Below, piece after piece: positions 55,765 through 63,545 of a stretch of DNA of 64,000 nucleotides. The stretch's first letter is position 1. Every line of letters begins with the position of its first letter. The position numbers were made by a program, and so were the translations under genes. The DNA is from SCGC-AAA076-P13 sp905478035 (GTDB taxonomy: Bacteria > Pseudomonadota > Gammaproteobacteria > Magnimaribacterales > D2472), in NCBI GenBank assembly GCA_943846785.1, contig OX044367.1, positions 310,001 through 374,000 of the forward strand. Reading direction: 5' to 3'. The notes beneath the pieces are model-generated. The model saw only the letters and a program-made list of their open reading frames with translations, did not search any database and was not told the DNA's origin.

Positions 55765-55792
55765 ATTATAAAATATATAGGTATTAAGTAAA
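55765..55792 (-). promoter_or_regulatory. 6S RNA promoter
   Basis: On the minus strand TTTACT (55787-55792), a 16-base spacer and a perfect TATAAT (55765-55770). Start near 55759, six bases on, agrees with the 6S 5' end expected from alignment to E. coli. It lies just after the zapA stop (55802). Confidence 0.6.
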
Positions 55793-55801
55793 AGATTATT
55801 T

Positions 55802-56071
55802 TCAGAGAACAGATTCTATTTTTTCTATCAGTTTTTCAATATCTTGATTGTTGGCAGATGACTGATTGTCATTACTGCTCGGCTTGTTGAGAAGCTTGCT
55901 GGCCATACTTAGGCCAGCTATAACAAGGGCATTGTTTTTATCATTAATTGAATCAAGCTCATCATTTAATAATTTTGCCGCATTCATGAGCTGATCTTTC
56001 TCTTCAGGAGGACATGCCAAAGTAAGGTCGCGACCAAATATTCTTAATGATAAAGTTTCCATTTCTGACAT
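55802..56071 (-). CDS. zapA: Cell division protein ZapA
   Basis: ZapA bundles FtsZ filaments at the division site. The 89-residue protein has LSLRIFGRDLTLACPPEEKDQL, close to E. coli's [20 protein letters not shown], and a C-terminal coiled coil. It starts on the last base of the upstream ZapB-like gene (TAATG) and precedes the 6S RNA gene. Confidence 0.92.
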   Translation of the reverse strand: MSEMETLSLRIFGRDLTLACPPEEKDQLMNAAKLLNDELDSINDKNNALVIAGLSMASKLLNKPSSNDNQSSANNQDIEKLIEKIESVL

Positions 56072-56241
56072 TATTTGTTCAATTTTTTTATTTGTTTATT
56101 TAGAAGGAGCTTGTCTTTTTTCCATTCTCTTTCTCGCTTTATGTAAGAATCTATAATTCCTTTCTGCTCGTCAAATCTCTTTATTAAAGTGTTAATTTTT
56201 TCTTCAAGTTTATCTATAGATGAATTATTGCTCTCTGACAT
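56071..56241 (-). CDS. Short coiled-coil protein (TIGR02449-like, ZapB-like)
   Basis: A 56-residue frame, MSESNNSSIDKLEEKINTL through KKLNK, is nearly all charged coiled coil with a W near residue 40. It overlaps zapA by one base at the TAATG, so the two are surely translated together. Pseudomonas has a small coiled-coil gene (TIGR02449) in this same place. It may be a ZapA partner, by inference. Too short for many gene callers. Confidence 0.7.
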   Translation of the reverse strand: MSESNNSSIDKLEEKINTLIKRFDEQKGIIDSYIKREREWKKDKLLLNKQIKKLNK

Positions 56242-56305
56242 ATCATAAGTTTAATTGCACTAGAAAGAATTGGAAAGTTTCTTTAATAAAAGAGTAAAAT
56301 ACTGC

Positions 56306-57601
56306 ATGGAAAAAATAATGTATAAAAACAGAAGAAATTCTTTAATAAACCACTTGCCAAAGAATTCGGCACTAATAATCCCTGGCGCAGATTTGCAGTA
56401 TAGGAATGCAGACTCTTCATATAATTTAAGACAGGAAAGTAGTTTTTATTATTTTTCAGGGTTTTGTGAGCCTTCTTCTTTGATGGTCTTAGTCAATAAT
56501 GGCAGTAGTATTGATTCTATAATCTTTGTTCCTGAAAAAGATAAACTCAAAGAAATTTGGGATGGTTATAGGGCAGGGCCAGAAGGTGCAGTTAAGGATT
56601 TTCTATTTGATCGAGCCTTTGAAAATCATAAATCTGACAGTCTTGTTCCAGAAATTCTTCAAGGACTCGATAAAGTTTTTTACTCTATCGGAAAAAAAAG
56701 TGGCTTTGATCAGAAGGTTATCGACTGGACTTGTGCGGCAAATTCTAAAGATAGGCATAGCAGGTCAATAGATATAATAGATGGCTCTTCTTTGGTTGGT
56801 AATTTAAGACTTATAAAAGATGATCATGAGATTGAAACAATGAAAAAAGCTTGCGATATATCAGCTCAGTCATTTATTGAAGTTATGAAATCAATAAAAC
56901 CTGGAGATAATGAGCAAGAGATAGAAGCCTTATTTTTATATGAGTTTGCAAAAAGAGGAGGTAGGTTTCCAGCCTATACACCAATAGTAGCAGGCGGAGA
57001 AGGGGCATGCGTTCTCCACTATATTGAAAATGATAAAAATCTTAACAAGACAGACTTAATTCTTGTAGACGCAGGCTGTGAATATAAAATGTATGCATCA
57101 GATATTACGCGAACATTCCCAGTAGGTGGAAAGTTTTCAGATGAACAATTGCAAATCTATAATGTTGTTCTTAAAGCAAACCTTGCAGCCATAGAAGCTG
57201 TTAAAACTGGAAATAATATAATGCAGCCACAAGTAATTTCAGAAAAGGTTATCACTGAAGGACTTATTGAGCTTGGAATTCTCTCAGGAGATCCGGAACA
57301 GCTTCATAAAGAAGGAGCTTTTAAAGATTTTTATATGCATAAGGTTGGTCATTGGCTTGGTTTAGACGTTCATGACGTTGGGGACTATATGGAAGGCGAT
57401 GATTTTATGAAATTCAAGCCAGGCATGGTTACAACAATCGAGCCAGGAATTTATATAAGTAGCTCCATGGATGTTGAAGATAAGTGGAAGGGTATAGGCA
57501 TTAGAATAGAAGATGATATTCTTGTAACAGAATCAGGGAATATTAACTTAACGGAAAAAGTTCCATCTAATCCTCAAGAAATAGAATCTTTAATGGCATA
57601 G
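56306..57601 (+). CDS. pepP: Xaa-Pro aminopeptidase
   Basis: PepP removes N-terminal residues next to proline. N-terminal YRNADSSYNLRQESSFYYFSGF is typical; metal ligands are seen in VDAGCEYKMYASDITRTF (two Asp), HKVGHWLGLDVHD (His), TIEPGIYIS (Glu) and GIRIEDDI (Glu). I place the start at the ATG at 56306 (431 residues); the frame is open to a TTG at 56270. It is divergent from the ZapB-like gene and upstream of ubiH, as in related genomes, but ygfB (UPF0149) is missing here. Confidence 0.94.
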   Translation: MEKIMYKNRRNSLINHLPKNSALIIPGADLQYRNADSSYNLRQESSFYYFSGFCEPSSLMVLVNNGSSIDSIIFVPEKDKLKEIWDGYRAGPEGAVKDFLFDRAFENHKSDSLVPEILQGLDKVFYSIGKKSGFDQKVIDWTCAANSKDRHSRSIDIIDGSSLVGNLRLIKDDHEIETMKKACDISAQSFIEVMKSIKPGDNEQEIEALFLYEFAKRGGRFPAYTPIVAGGEGACVLHYIENDKNLNKTDLILVDAGCEYKMYASDITRTFPVGGKFSDEQLQIYNVVLKANLAAIEAVKTGNNIMQPQVISEKVITEGLIELGILSGDPEQLHKEGAFKDFYMHKVGHWLGLDVHDVGDYMEGDDFMKFKPGMVTTIEPGIYISSSMDVEDKWKGIGIRIEDDILVTESGNINLTEKVPSNPQEIESLMA

Positions 57602-57604
57602 GTT

Positions 57605-58765
57605 ATGAATGTTCCAATTATTATTTCTGGTGGGGGGATAATAGGCAATTATATTTCTCTAAGACTTCAAAGAAATAATATACATAATATTATTATTGAA
57701 AAATCAGATGGTTCTTTGCCCAAAGGCTCTGGAATCAGAACTGTCACACTTAATGAGAATTCCATACAGCTTCTAAAAGATGTAGGTATTTCTCCATCAT
57801 TCTCGAAAGTAGAACATATAAATGTATTAGATGGAGAGGGCTCGGGTAAGATCCAATTTGCTGCAAGTGATATTAATGCCGGGAGTCTTTCTTACGTAAT
57901 CTACTTTAATGAATTGCACTCTCTGACTTCAGAATTCTGTAGAGATAGAACTTATTTTAATAATGAGATAAATACCATACAGAATTTAAATACAGAGTCT
58001 GATCCTGAGGTCATCCTAAAAGATGATACGTTTATTAAAGCAAATGTTATTGCAGGATGTGATGGAAGAAATTCAAATGTTGCAAAAATCTCATCCCTTT
58101 CTAGTAAATCAGATGACTACTTTCAAACAGCAATTACTTTTATTGTTGAGGCTGATGAAAATAATAAGACCAAAGCCCATCAAGTTTTTTCTGAAAAGGG
58201 AATTTTTGCACTTATGCCGGCACCAGACTATCAAGGAACATCTAATAGCTATACAGTTGTTTGGTCTATAAATAATAAAGATCTTAGAGGCAAAGAAATT
58301 TCAGAATATGTAACTGCTAATATTGCTTTTTTTGAATCAAAACTCTCCATACAATTGAGACCCATATCAGACATGCTAAGTTTTAGGTTAACCAATCATC
58401 ATTTTGAAAACTATATCAATGGCTCTGTTGTTCTTCTTGGAGATGCAGCTCATTCAATTCATCCATTAGCAGGCCAGGGAATAAATTTAGGTTTTGCAGA
58501 CGCGGATGTATTTTGTGAGGAAATTATCAATGCATATAAAAAAGGTATTTCGATTAATGAGAAATCAGTTCTTAAAAGGTATGAAATTAGAAGAAAGAGT
58601 ATGAATTTATTAATGTTGAAGTCTATGGACTTTTTTGTTGATTTGTTTGGATCAGAAAACCTTTACTTAAGACTATTTAGGAATTTTGGACTTTCTTTTG
58701 TAAATAAATCGAGATTTATTAAAACTTTCTTTATAAGACAGGCCTCGGGAATAAATAAGATATAG
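57605..58765 (+). CDS. ubiH: UbiH/COQ6 family FAD-dependent ubiquinone hydroxylase
   Basis: This flavoprotein monooxygenase hydroxylates a ring position of ubiquinone precursors. The dinucleotide loop is IISGGGIIGNYISLRL, and the second FAD motif is GDAAHSIHPLAGQGINLGFADA. Length is 386. It follows pepP by 3 bases. A second hydroxylase (visC/ubiI), usual in this operon, is absent, so this enzyme may cover more than one position, or others are elsewhere. Confidence 0.88.
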   Translation: MNVPIIISGGGIIGNYISLRLQRNNIHNIIIEKSDGSLPKGSGIRTVTLNENSIQLLKDVGISPSFSKVEHINVLDGEGSGKIQFAASDINAGSLSYVIYFNELHSLTSEFCRDRTYFNNEINTIQNLNTESDPEVILKDDTFIKANVIAGCDGRNSNVAKISSLSSKSDDYFQTAITFIVEADENNKTKAHQVFSEKGIFALMPAPDYQGTSNSYTVVWSINNKDLRGKEISEYVTANIAFFESKLSIQLRPISDMLSFRLTNHHFENYINGSVVLLGDAAHSIHPLAGQGINLGFADADVFCEEIINAYKKGISINEKSVLKRYEIRRKSMNLLMLKSMDFFVDLFGSENLYLRLFRNFGLSFVNKSRFIKTFFIRQASGINKI

Positions 58766-58766
58766 A

Positions 58767-59003
58767 TTATATTTTTTGACCCTTAGCTCTAAGCTCTTTA
58801 AGAACTTCGCTTATACCTTTTTTATCTATAATTCTCATGCCCTTCGCAGAAACTTTAAGGTTTACAAATCTATTTTCAGACTCAACCCAAAATTTGTGTG
58901 TGTGAAGGTTAGGAAAAAACTTTCTTTTAGTCCTATTTTTAGCGTGGGAAACATTGTTTCCAGACTGTGGTATCTTACCTGTTACTTGACATATTTTACT
59001 CAT
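58767..59003 (-). CDS. rpmB: 50S ribosomal protein L28
   Basis: The 78-residue protein begins SKICQVTGKIPQSGNNVSHA and has RTKRKFFPNLHTHKFW, the L28 signature. The usual downstream rpmG (L33) gene is not there: the stop lies one base from the ubiH stop. It is divergent from the sixA-like gene over 45 bases. Confidence 0.97.
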   Translation of the reverse strand: MSKICQVTGKIPQSGNNVSHAKNRTKRKFFPNLHTHKFWVESENRFVNLKVSAKGMRIIDKKGISEVLKELRAKGQKI

Positions 59004-59048
59004 AGAAACGCGATTTTATAGAACACTGGAGAACTTAGCAATACTATT

Positions 59049-59537
59049 GTGAAACAAATTTACTTATTAAGACATGCCAATTCAGATTGGAGTAGTTTAA
59101 ATCAGCAAGATTTTGACAGGCCACTAACAAAAAAAGGGATAGAAGAAGCAAGTAAGTTATCTAATTATTTTTATAATCAATCAATCATAGTTGATAAGGT
59201 GTTTTGTAGTTCCGCAGAAAGAACCAAGCAAACTTTCGACCTATGCAGCGATGGACTTAAATATCCAATAAGTGAAGCAATCTATTTAGATAAACTTTAC
59301 TTAGCAAAATCTGATGAAATAATTTCTTTAATTAAAAAATTAAGCAATTCAACTTCATCAATTTTAATAATAGGCCATAACCCAGCAATGCTGGAGATTA
59401 TTAATGCTCTTTCTGATAGTGAGTCAATTAACTATCCAACATGCAGCTTGGCAGAAATTATTGTTGAAAGTTTATGGAAAGACTTATCTTTAAAAGAATG
59501 TAAGTTAAAATCTTTTACTAAACCCATGGAGCTCTAA
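59049..59537 (+). CDS. SixA-like phosphohistidine phosphatase
   Basis: The 162-residue histidine phosphatase-fold protein has the RHG-type motif LLRHANSDWSS at the N-terminus and the second catalytic His in IIGHNPAM. It resembles SixA, which dephosphorylates phosphohistidine in signalling proteins. The start is a GTG. dut follows after 3 bases. Confidence 0.87.
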   Translation: MKQIYLLRHANSDWSSLNQQDFDRPLTKKGIEEASKLSNYFYNQSIIVDKVFCSSAERTKQTFDLCSDGLKYPISEAIYLDKLYLAKSDEIISLIKKLSNSTSSILIIGHNPAMLEIINALSDSESINYPTCSLAEIIVESLWKDLSLKECKLKSFTKPMEL

Positions 59538-59540
59538 AAA

Positions 59541-59996
59541 TTGAAAAATATAAAAATTAAGATTATTAATCCTTTAATGGGATCCTCAATTCCTTTGCCT
59601 GAATATGAAACAGCGGGTTCAGCAGGACTAGACCTCAGAGCTTGTCTTGACACTAAATTGAATCTTGAGGCTGGTATGTCAAAATTAATTCCTATAGGTT
59701 TTGCTATGCACCTAGATGACCCAGAACTTGCTGCAATGGTGATACCTAGATCAGGGTTAGGATCAAAACATGGCATAGTTCTTGGTAATCTTGTTGGACT
59801 TATAGATTCAGACTATCAGGGGGAGCTAATGGTTCCAGCATGGAATAGATCAGAACAAGATTTTCAAATTAATCCTGGAGATAGAATTGCACAAATGATA
59901 ATAGTGCCAGTAGTTCAGGCAAGTTTTGAAATAGTAGACAACTTCACTGAAACACAGCGAGGAACAAAAGGCTTTGGAAGTTCTGGTATAAATTGA
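59541..59996 (+). CDS. dut: dUTP diphosphatase
   Basis: Dut hydrolyses dUTP, keeping uracil out of DNA. The five trimeric dUTPase motifs appear: AGSAGLDLRA, PRSGLGSKHG, GLIDSDYQGEL, NPGDRIAQMI and RGTKGFGSSG. Length 151 matches E. coli. The start is a TTG with no strong ribosome binding site. It converges with the L31 gene, 5 bases apart. Confidence 0.97.
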   Translation: MKNIKIKIINPLMGSSIPLPEYETAGSAGLDLRACLDTKLNLEAGMSKLIPIGFAMHLDDPELAAMVIPRSGLGSKHGIVLGNLVGLIDSDYQGELMVPAWNRSEQDFQINPGDRIAQMIIVPVVQASFEIVDNFTETQRGTKGFGSSGIN

Positions 59997-60001
59997 TTAA
60001 T

Positions 60002-60250
60002 TTACTTTTTTTTACCAAATCTTTCTTCAAACTTCTGAACTCTTCCACCAGTGTCAATAATTTTTTGTTTACCGGTATAGAAAGGATGAGAAGCAGATGA
60101 GATATCAAGAGGATAGTATGGATATGTTTTCCCATCTTCCCATTCTTTTGTTTGGGTCGTGTCTAGCGTTGAACGAATGAGAAAGTACTTATCAGCACTA
60201 GCGTCATGGAATAAAACTTCACGGTATTCAGGATGTATATCTTTTTTCAT
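60002..60250 (-). CDS. rpmE2: 50S ribosomal protein L31, type B (zinc-free)
   Basis: The 82-residue protein starts MKKDIHPEYREVLFHDASA and has SHPFYTGKQKI and RVQKFEERFGKK, the type B L31 (YkgM-like) pattern without the CxxC zinc site. It is next to divergent priA, the position normally held by zinc-type rpmE. The frame is open to 60343, but the ATG at 60250 matches the family start. Confidence 0.94.
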   Translation of the reverse strand: MKKDIHPEYREVLFHDASADKYFLIRSTLDTTQTKEWEDGKTYPYYPLDISSASHPFYTGKQKIIDTGGRVQKFEERFGKKK

Positions 60251-60309
60251 AATAAAATCAAAATTTGGATGAGAACTATAACAAAAAACAACCTCTTTAC
60301 AATCAAAAA

Positions 60310-62298
60310 ATGAATATTTTTTACTATGATGTAGCTGTTTCATTGCCTTTAAGGCAATGCTTTACATATAGTTCTGATATAAAAATTAAAAAAGGCACAC
60401 GTGTATTAGTATCATTTGGAAAAAGAAAGCTAGTTGGAGTGGTTGTAAAAAATTCTAAAAAACCTAATTCTTTAAAAAACACTGGAGCTCTAAAAAAGAT
60501 TATCTCAATCCTTGATGATTACCCTTTATTCGATAAATCTATATTTGATTCTATATTATGGGCATCAGATTATTATCATCATCCAATTGGAGAGGTCTTT
60601 AATAACTTTATTCCAACGGACTTAAGGAAAATTAATAATAAAAAAATTGAAAAAGTAGAAGAGGTTGATAACTACTCTGTAAATGAAGACAACAAACAAT
60701 TTGAACTTACAAAGGATCAAGAGAAAGCAGTCAAGAAGCTATCAAAATTTGAGGGGTTCTTGCCATCACTACTATACGGCGTTACAGGCTCTGGTAAGAC
60801 TGAAGTTTACTTGAGGCTTGCTGAGAAATGTATTAAAAGTAATAAGTCTGTATTAATTTTAGTTCCTGAAATCAATCTCACACCTCAGCTTCTATCAAGA
60901 TTTGAAAATAGATTTAATGGAGAAATTGGCATCTATCATTCAAAACAGACTGCTGCAAAAAGGCTTAAAACTTGGCTCAAGGCTAAATTTGGTGCAATTA
61001 AAATAATTGTAGGCACTAGATCGTCAGCGCTTATCCCTTTAAGTAATATTGGTCTAATAATTATCGATGAGGAGCATGATCAATCATTTAGACAATCTGA
61101 AGGATTTAAATTTTCTGCAAGAGATTTAAGTATTAAGAGAGCTCAAATGGCTGAAATCCCTATTATTTTGGGTTCTGCAACCCCATCCTTGCAAACGTTA
61201 AGGCTTGTAAAAGAAAACAAGTTTCAAAGAGTTGATATTCTAAGCAGGGTTGATGGAAATAAGCCTCCTAAATTAATTGTTTTAGATATTAATAATAGTC
61301 CTTTAAATGGTGGCATAGCTTTGGAAACAATAGATGTAATTCAATCAACAATTGAAAGAAATGAGCAAGTCTTAGTTTTTATTAATAGAAGGGGTTTTGC
61401 ACCTCTATATCAATGCGGTGGTTGTGGATGGGTTGCAGGATGTAAATCATGTGATACAAACCTAGTTTTCCATCAATCAAAGAACAGATTGATATGCCAT
61501 AGATGTGAGTCAGCATATTCTGTAAATGTGAATTGCCCTGCCTGTAATGCTAAAGATTTTCACATGCATGGAGTTGGTACAGAAAGGGTCGAAGAAGTTC
61601 TTAAGAAAAGTTTTGCTGGAACTCCAGTAATAAGAGTTGATCATGATTCAACTAAAAAAATTGGTGCCATGGAGGCTATTGTAAATAAAATTCACTCTTC
61701 AGATGCAGCAATTTTAGTTGGAACTCAGATGATTGCTAAGGGTCATGATTTTCCTAAGGTAACACTAAGTATTATTTTAAATGCTGATAATGGACTTATA
61801 AGTCCCGAATCAAATGCATTAGAAAAGATATCACAATTACTTATTCAAGTTTCAGGAAGAGCTGGAAGAAATAATAATCTTGCAAAAGTTATTATTCAAA
61901 CTAGATATCCTGATGATATTAATCTTAATAAAATTAAAACCGGGGATTACATGAATTTTGCCTCTCAATGCCTTAGCAATAATCGTAAGATGAATTTACC
62001 ACCGTATACTCCCTTATGCCTTTTAAGATGTTCATCTCCAACTCAAAAGAGCAATATAGATTTTCTAAATAAAGCTGTACACACATTAACAAACAGGCCA
62101 GGTATAAATGTTATAGGACCTTTGCCGTCATTGGTTTCTAAAGCTAAAGGAAGTTATAGACACCAGGTCTATATTCATGCGTCAAAGAAGACCTATTTAA
62201 ACAAAGTGCTAAAATTTTTAACAGAAGAATTTGAAAAATGGCCTGAGTCTAAAAAAGTAAGATGGTCTTTTGATTTAGATCCTATAGATCTAGGCTAG
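60310..62298 (+). CDS. priA: Primosomal protein N' (replication restart helicase)
   Basis: PriA reloads the replisome at stalled forks. After the N-terminal DNA-binding domain (start FYYDVAVSLPLRQCFTY) the helicase motifs GVTGSGKTEVYLRL, IIDEEHDQSF and GSATPSLQTL appear. The zinc module contains the eight Cys of CGGCGWVAGCKSCD, CHRCESAY and CPACNAKD. I take the ATG at 60310 (662 residues, E. coli 732). The end overlaps the convergent amidase gene by 4 bases. Confidence 0.96.
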   Translation: MNIFYYDVAVSLPLRQCFTYSSDIKIKKGTRVLVSFGKRKLVGVVVKNSKKPNSLKNTGALKKIISILDDYPLFDKSIFDSILWASDYYHHPIGEVFNNFIPTDLRKINNKKIEKVEEVDNYSVNEDNKQFELTKDQEKAVKKLSKFEGFLPSLLYGVTGSGKTEVYLRLAEKCIKSNKSVLILVPEINLTPQLLSRFENRFNGEIGIYHSKQTAAKRLKTWLKAKFGAIKIIVGTRSSALIPLSNIGLIIIDEEHDQSFRQSEGFKFSARDLSIKRAQMAEIPIILGSATPSLQTLRLVKENKFQRVDILSRVDGNKPPKLIVLDINNSPLNGGIALETIDVIQSTIERNEQVLVFINRRGFAPLYQCGGCGWVAGCKSCDTNLVFHQSKNRLICHRCESAYSVNVNCPACNAKDFHMHGVGTERVEEVLKKSFAGTPVIRVDHDSTKKIGAMEAIVNKIHSSDAAILVGTQMIAKGHDFPKVTLSIILNADNGLISPESNALEKISQLLIQVSGRAGRNNNLAKVIIQTRYPDDINLNKIKTGDYMNFASQCLSNNRKMNLPPYTPLCLLRCSSPTQKSNIDFLNKAVHTLTNRPGINVIGPLPSLVSKAKGSYRHQVYIHASKKTYLNKVLKFLTEEFEKWPESKKVRWSFDLDPIDLG

Positions 62299-63545
62299 AT
62301 ATAAATTTTAATTAATTGACCTGGATAGATTGACTTGTTGTTAAGGCTGTTACTTGCATTAATTTCTTCAACAGTTACACCAAATCTAATTGCTATCTCT
62401 GAAAGAACATCCCCTTTTTGAATCTCATAGGTTACATACCCAGGATCAATATACATAAAGGTATCTGCTTTTGGCTTATCTTTGAAGTAATTATGAATTC
62501 CAAGAAAGATAGACCTTGCAATCATTCTTCTGCCCGGCTTCCCTTTTAGCCTTTGAGCATCTTCAGGATTAGTTATAAATCCTGATTCAACTAGAACAGA
62601 TGGAATATCTATAGATTTGAGCACTCTGAAATCAGCATACTCAACATTCTTTTTATGTATTTTAGTGAATGGATCCCTTTTAAGCTGATCTAAAATTTTA
62701 GATCCCAATACCTTACTCTCTGAAATTTTATTTTTATACATTTCAGGATACAAGGCTCTAGCTTTATCTTCATCAAAATCAATCGCCTTTAGATTTTTTA
62801 TATCCGCTTGTATTCTTTTCCTTTGTTTTTCAGATAAATTTCTTGCTACTGTGCTTGAGGCCTCATCAGACCATATGAAAACAGAAGCCCCCTTAACTGA
62901 TGAAAGCCTAAATCCATCAGCATGGATAGAAATAAAAATATCCGCACCATGCTTTCTAGCATTTTGGTATCGATCATTAAGTCCAATTGTTTCATCACCA
63001 GCTCTTATCATGATTGGCCTATAACCATAGGTATCTTTTAGAGTCCTCTCTAGTTCTTTTGCAATCAAGAGCGTAATATCTTTTTCTAGTATATTGTTTG
63101 GACCAACTGCCCCAGGATACTTTCCGCCATGCCCTGCATCAATAGCTACAACAATGTCTCTAATATTTTTATTAATACTCTTATCTTTTTTGATTAGAAG
63201 CTTCAGAAAAATATCTTCTCCAACAATAGTCTGAGAAGGACTTTGCCAATAAACATATTCATATAAATCAATAACAATTCTAGTCAGTTCTCCATCTTGA
63301 GAAGCTCTTACTTTTTTAATTGGATAGTTGTGTGGAATATCAACATCACTTTCTAATTCTGCTTGGTTAACCTCTATAACTATTCTAGATGGATTATCTA
63401 GGGAGTAAGACCTTACCAAAGAAACCTTTTCTAGTTCAAAACTTATACTAATCTCATCATTACCTATCTCTTTTATTGCATCGAAAGTAATTTCATTCCC
63501 TCTAGCAAATAGAGAAACAAAACAAAGTAGTAGAATTTTATTCAT
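62295..63545 (-). CDS. N-acetylmuramoyl-L-alanine amidase (AmiC type) with LysM
   Basis: This 416-residue exported amidase has a signal peptide (about 1-16), an AMIN domain (about 20-110), the Amidase_3 catalytic domain with zinc residues in VAIDAGHGGKYPGAVG and SIHADGF, and a C-terminal LysM (about 372-416; QKGDVLSEIAIRFGVTVEEI). It cleaves septal peptidoglycan. It overlaps tsaE by 8 bases, as in E. coli-type tsaE-amiB order. Confidence 0.94.
   Translation of the reverse strand: MNKILLLCFVSLFARGNEITFDAIKEIGNDEISISFELEKVSLVRSYSLDNPSRIVIEVNQAELESDVDIPHNYPIKKVRASQDGELTRIVIDLYEYVYWQSPSQTIVGEDIFLKLLIKKDKSINKNIRDIVVAIDAGHGGKYPGAVGPNNILEKDITLLIAKELERTLKDTYGYRPIMIRAGDETIGLNDRYQNARKHGADIFISIHADGFRLSSVKGASVFIWSDEASSTVARNLSEKQRKRIQADIKNLKAIDFDEDKARALYPEMYKNKISESKVLGSKILDQLKRDPFTKIHKKNVEYADFRVLKSIDIPSVLVESGFITNPEDAQRLKGKPGRRMIARSIFLGIHNYFKDKPKADTFMYIDPGYVTYEIQKGDVLSEIAIRFGVTVEEINASNSLNNKSIYPGQLIKIYI

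Noticed and set aside
60251..60343. N-terminal extension of L31
   Set aside because: 31 extra residues not found in type B L31, which begins MKxxIHPEY.
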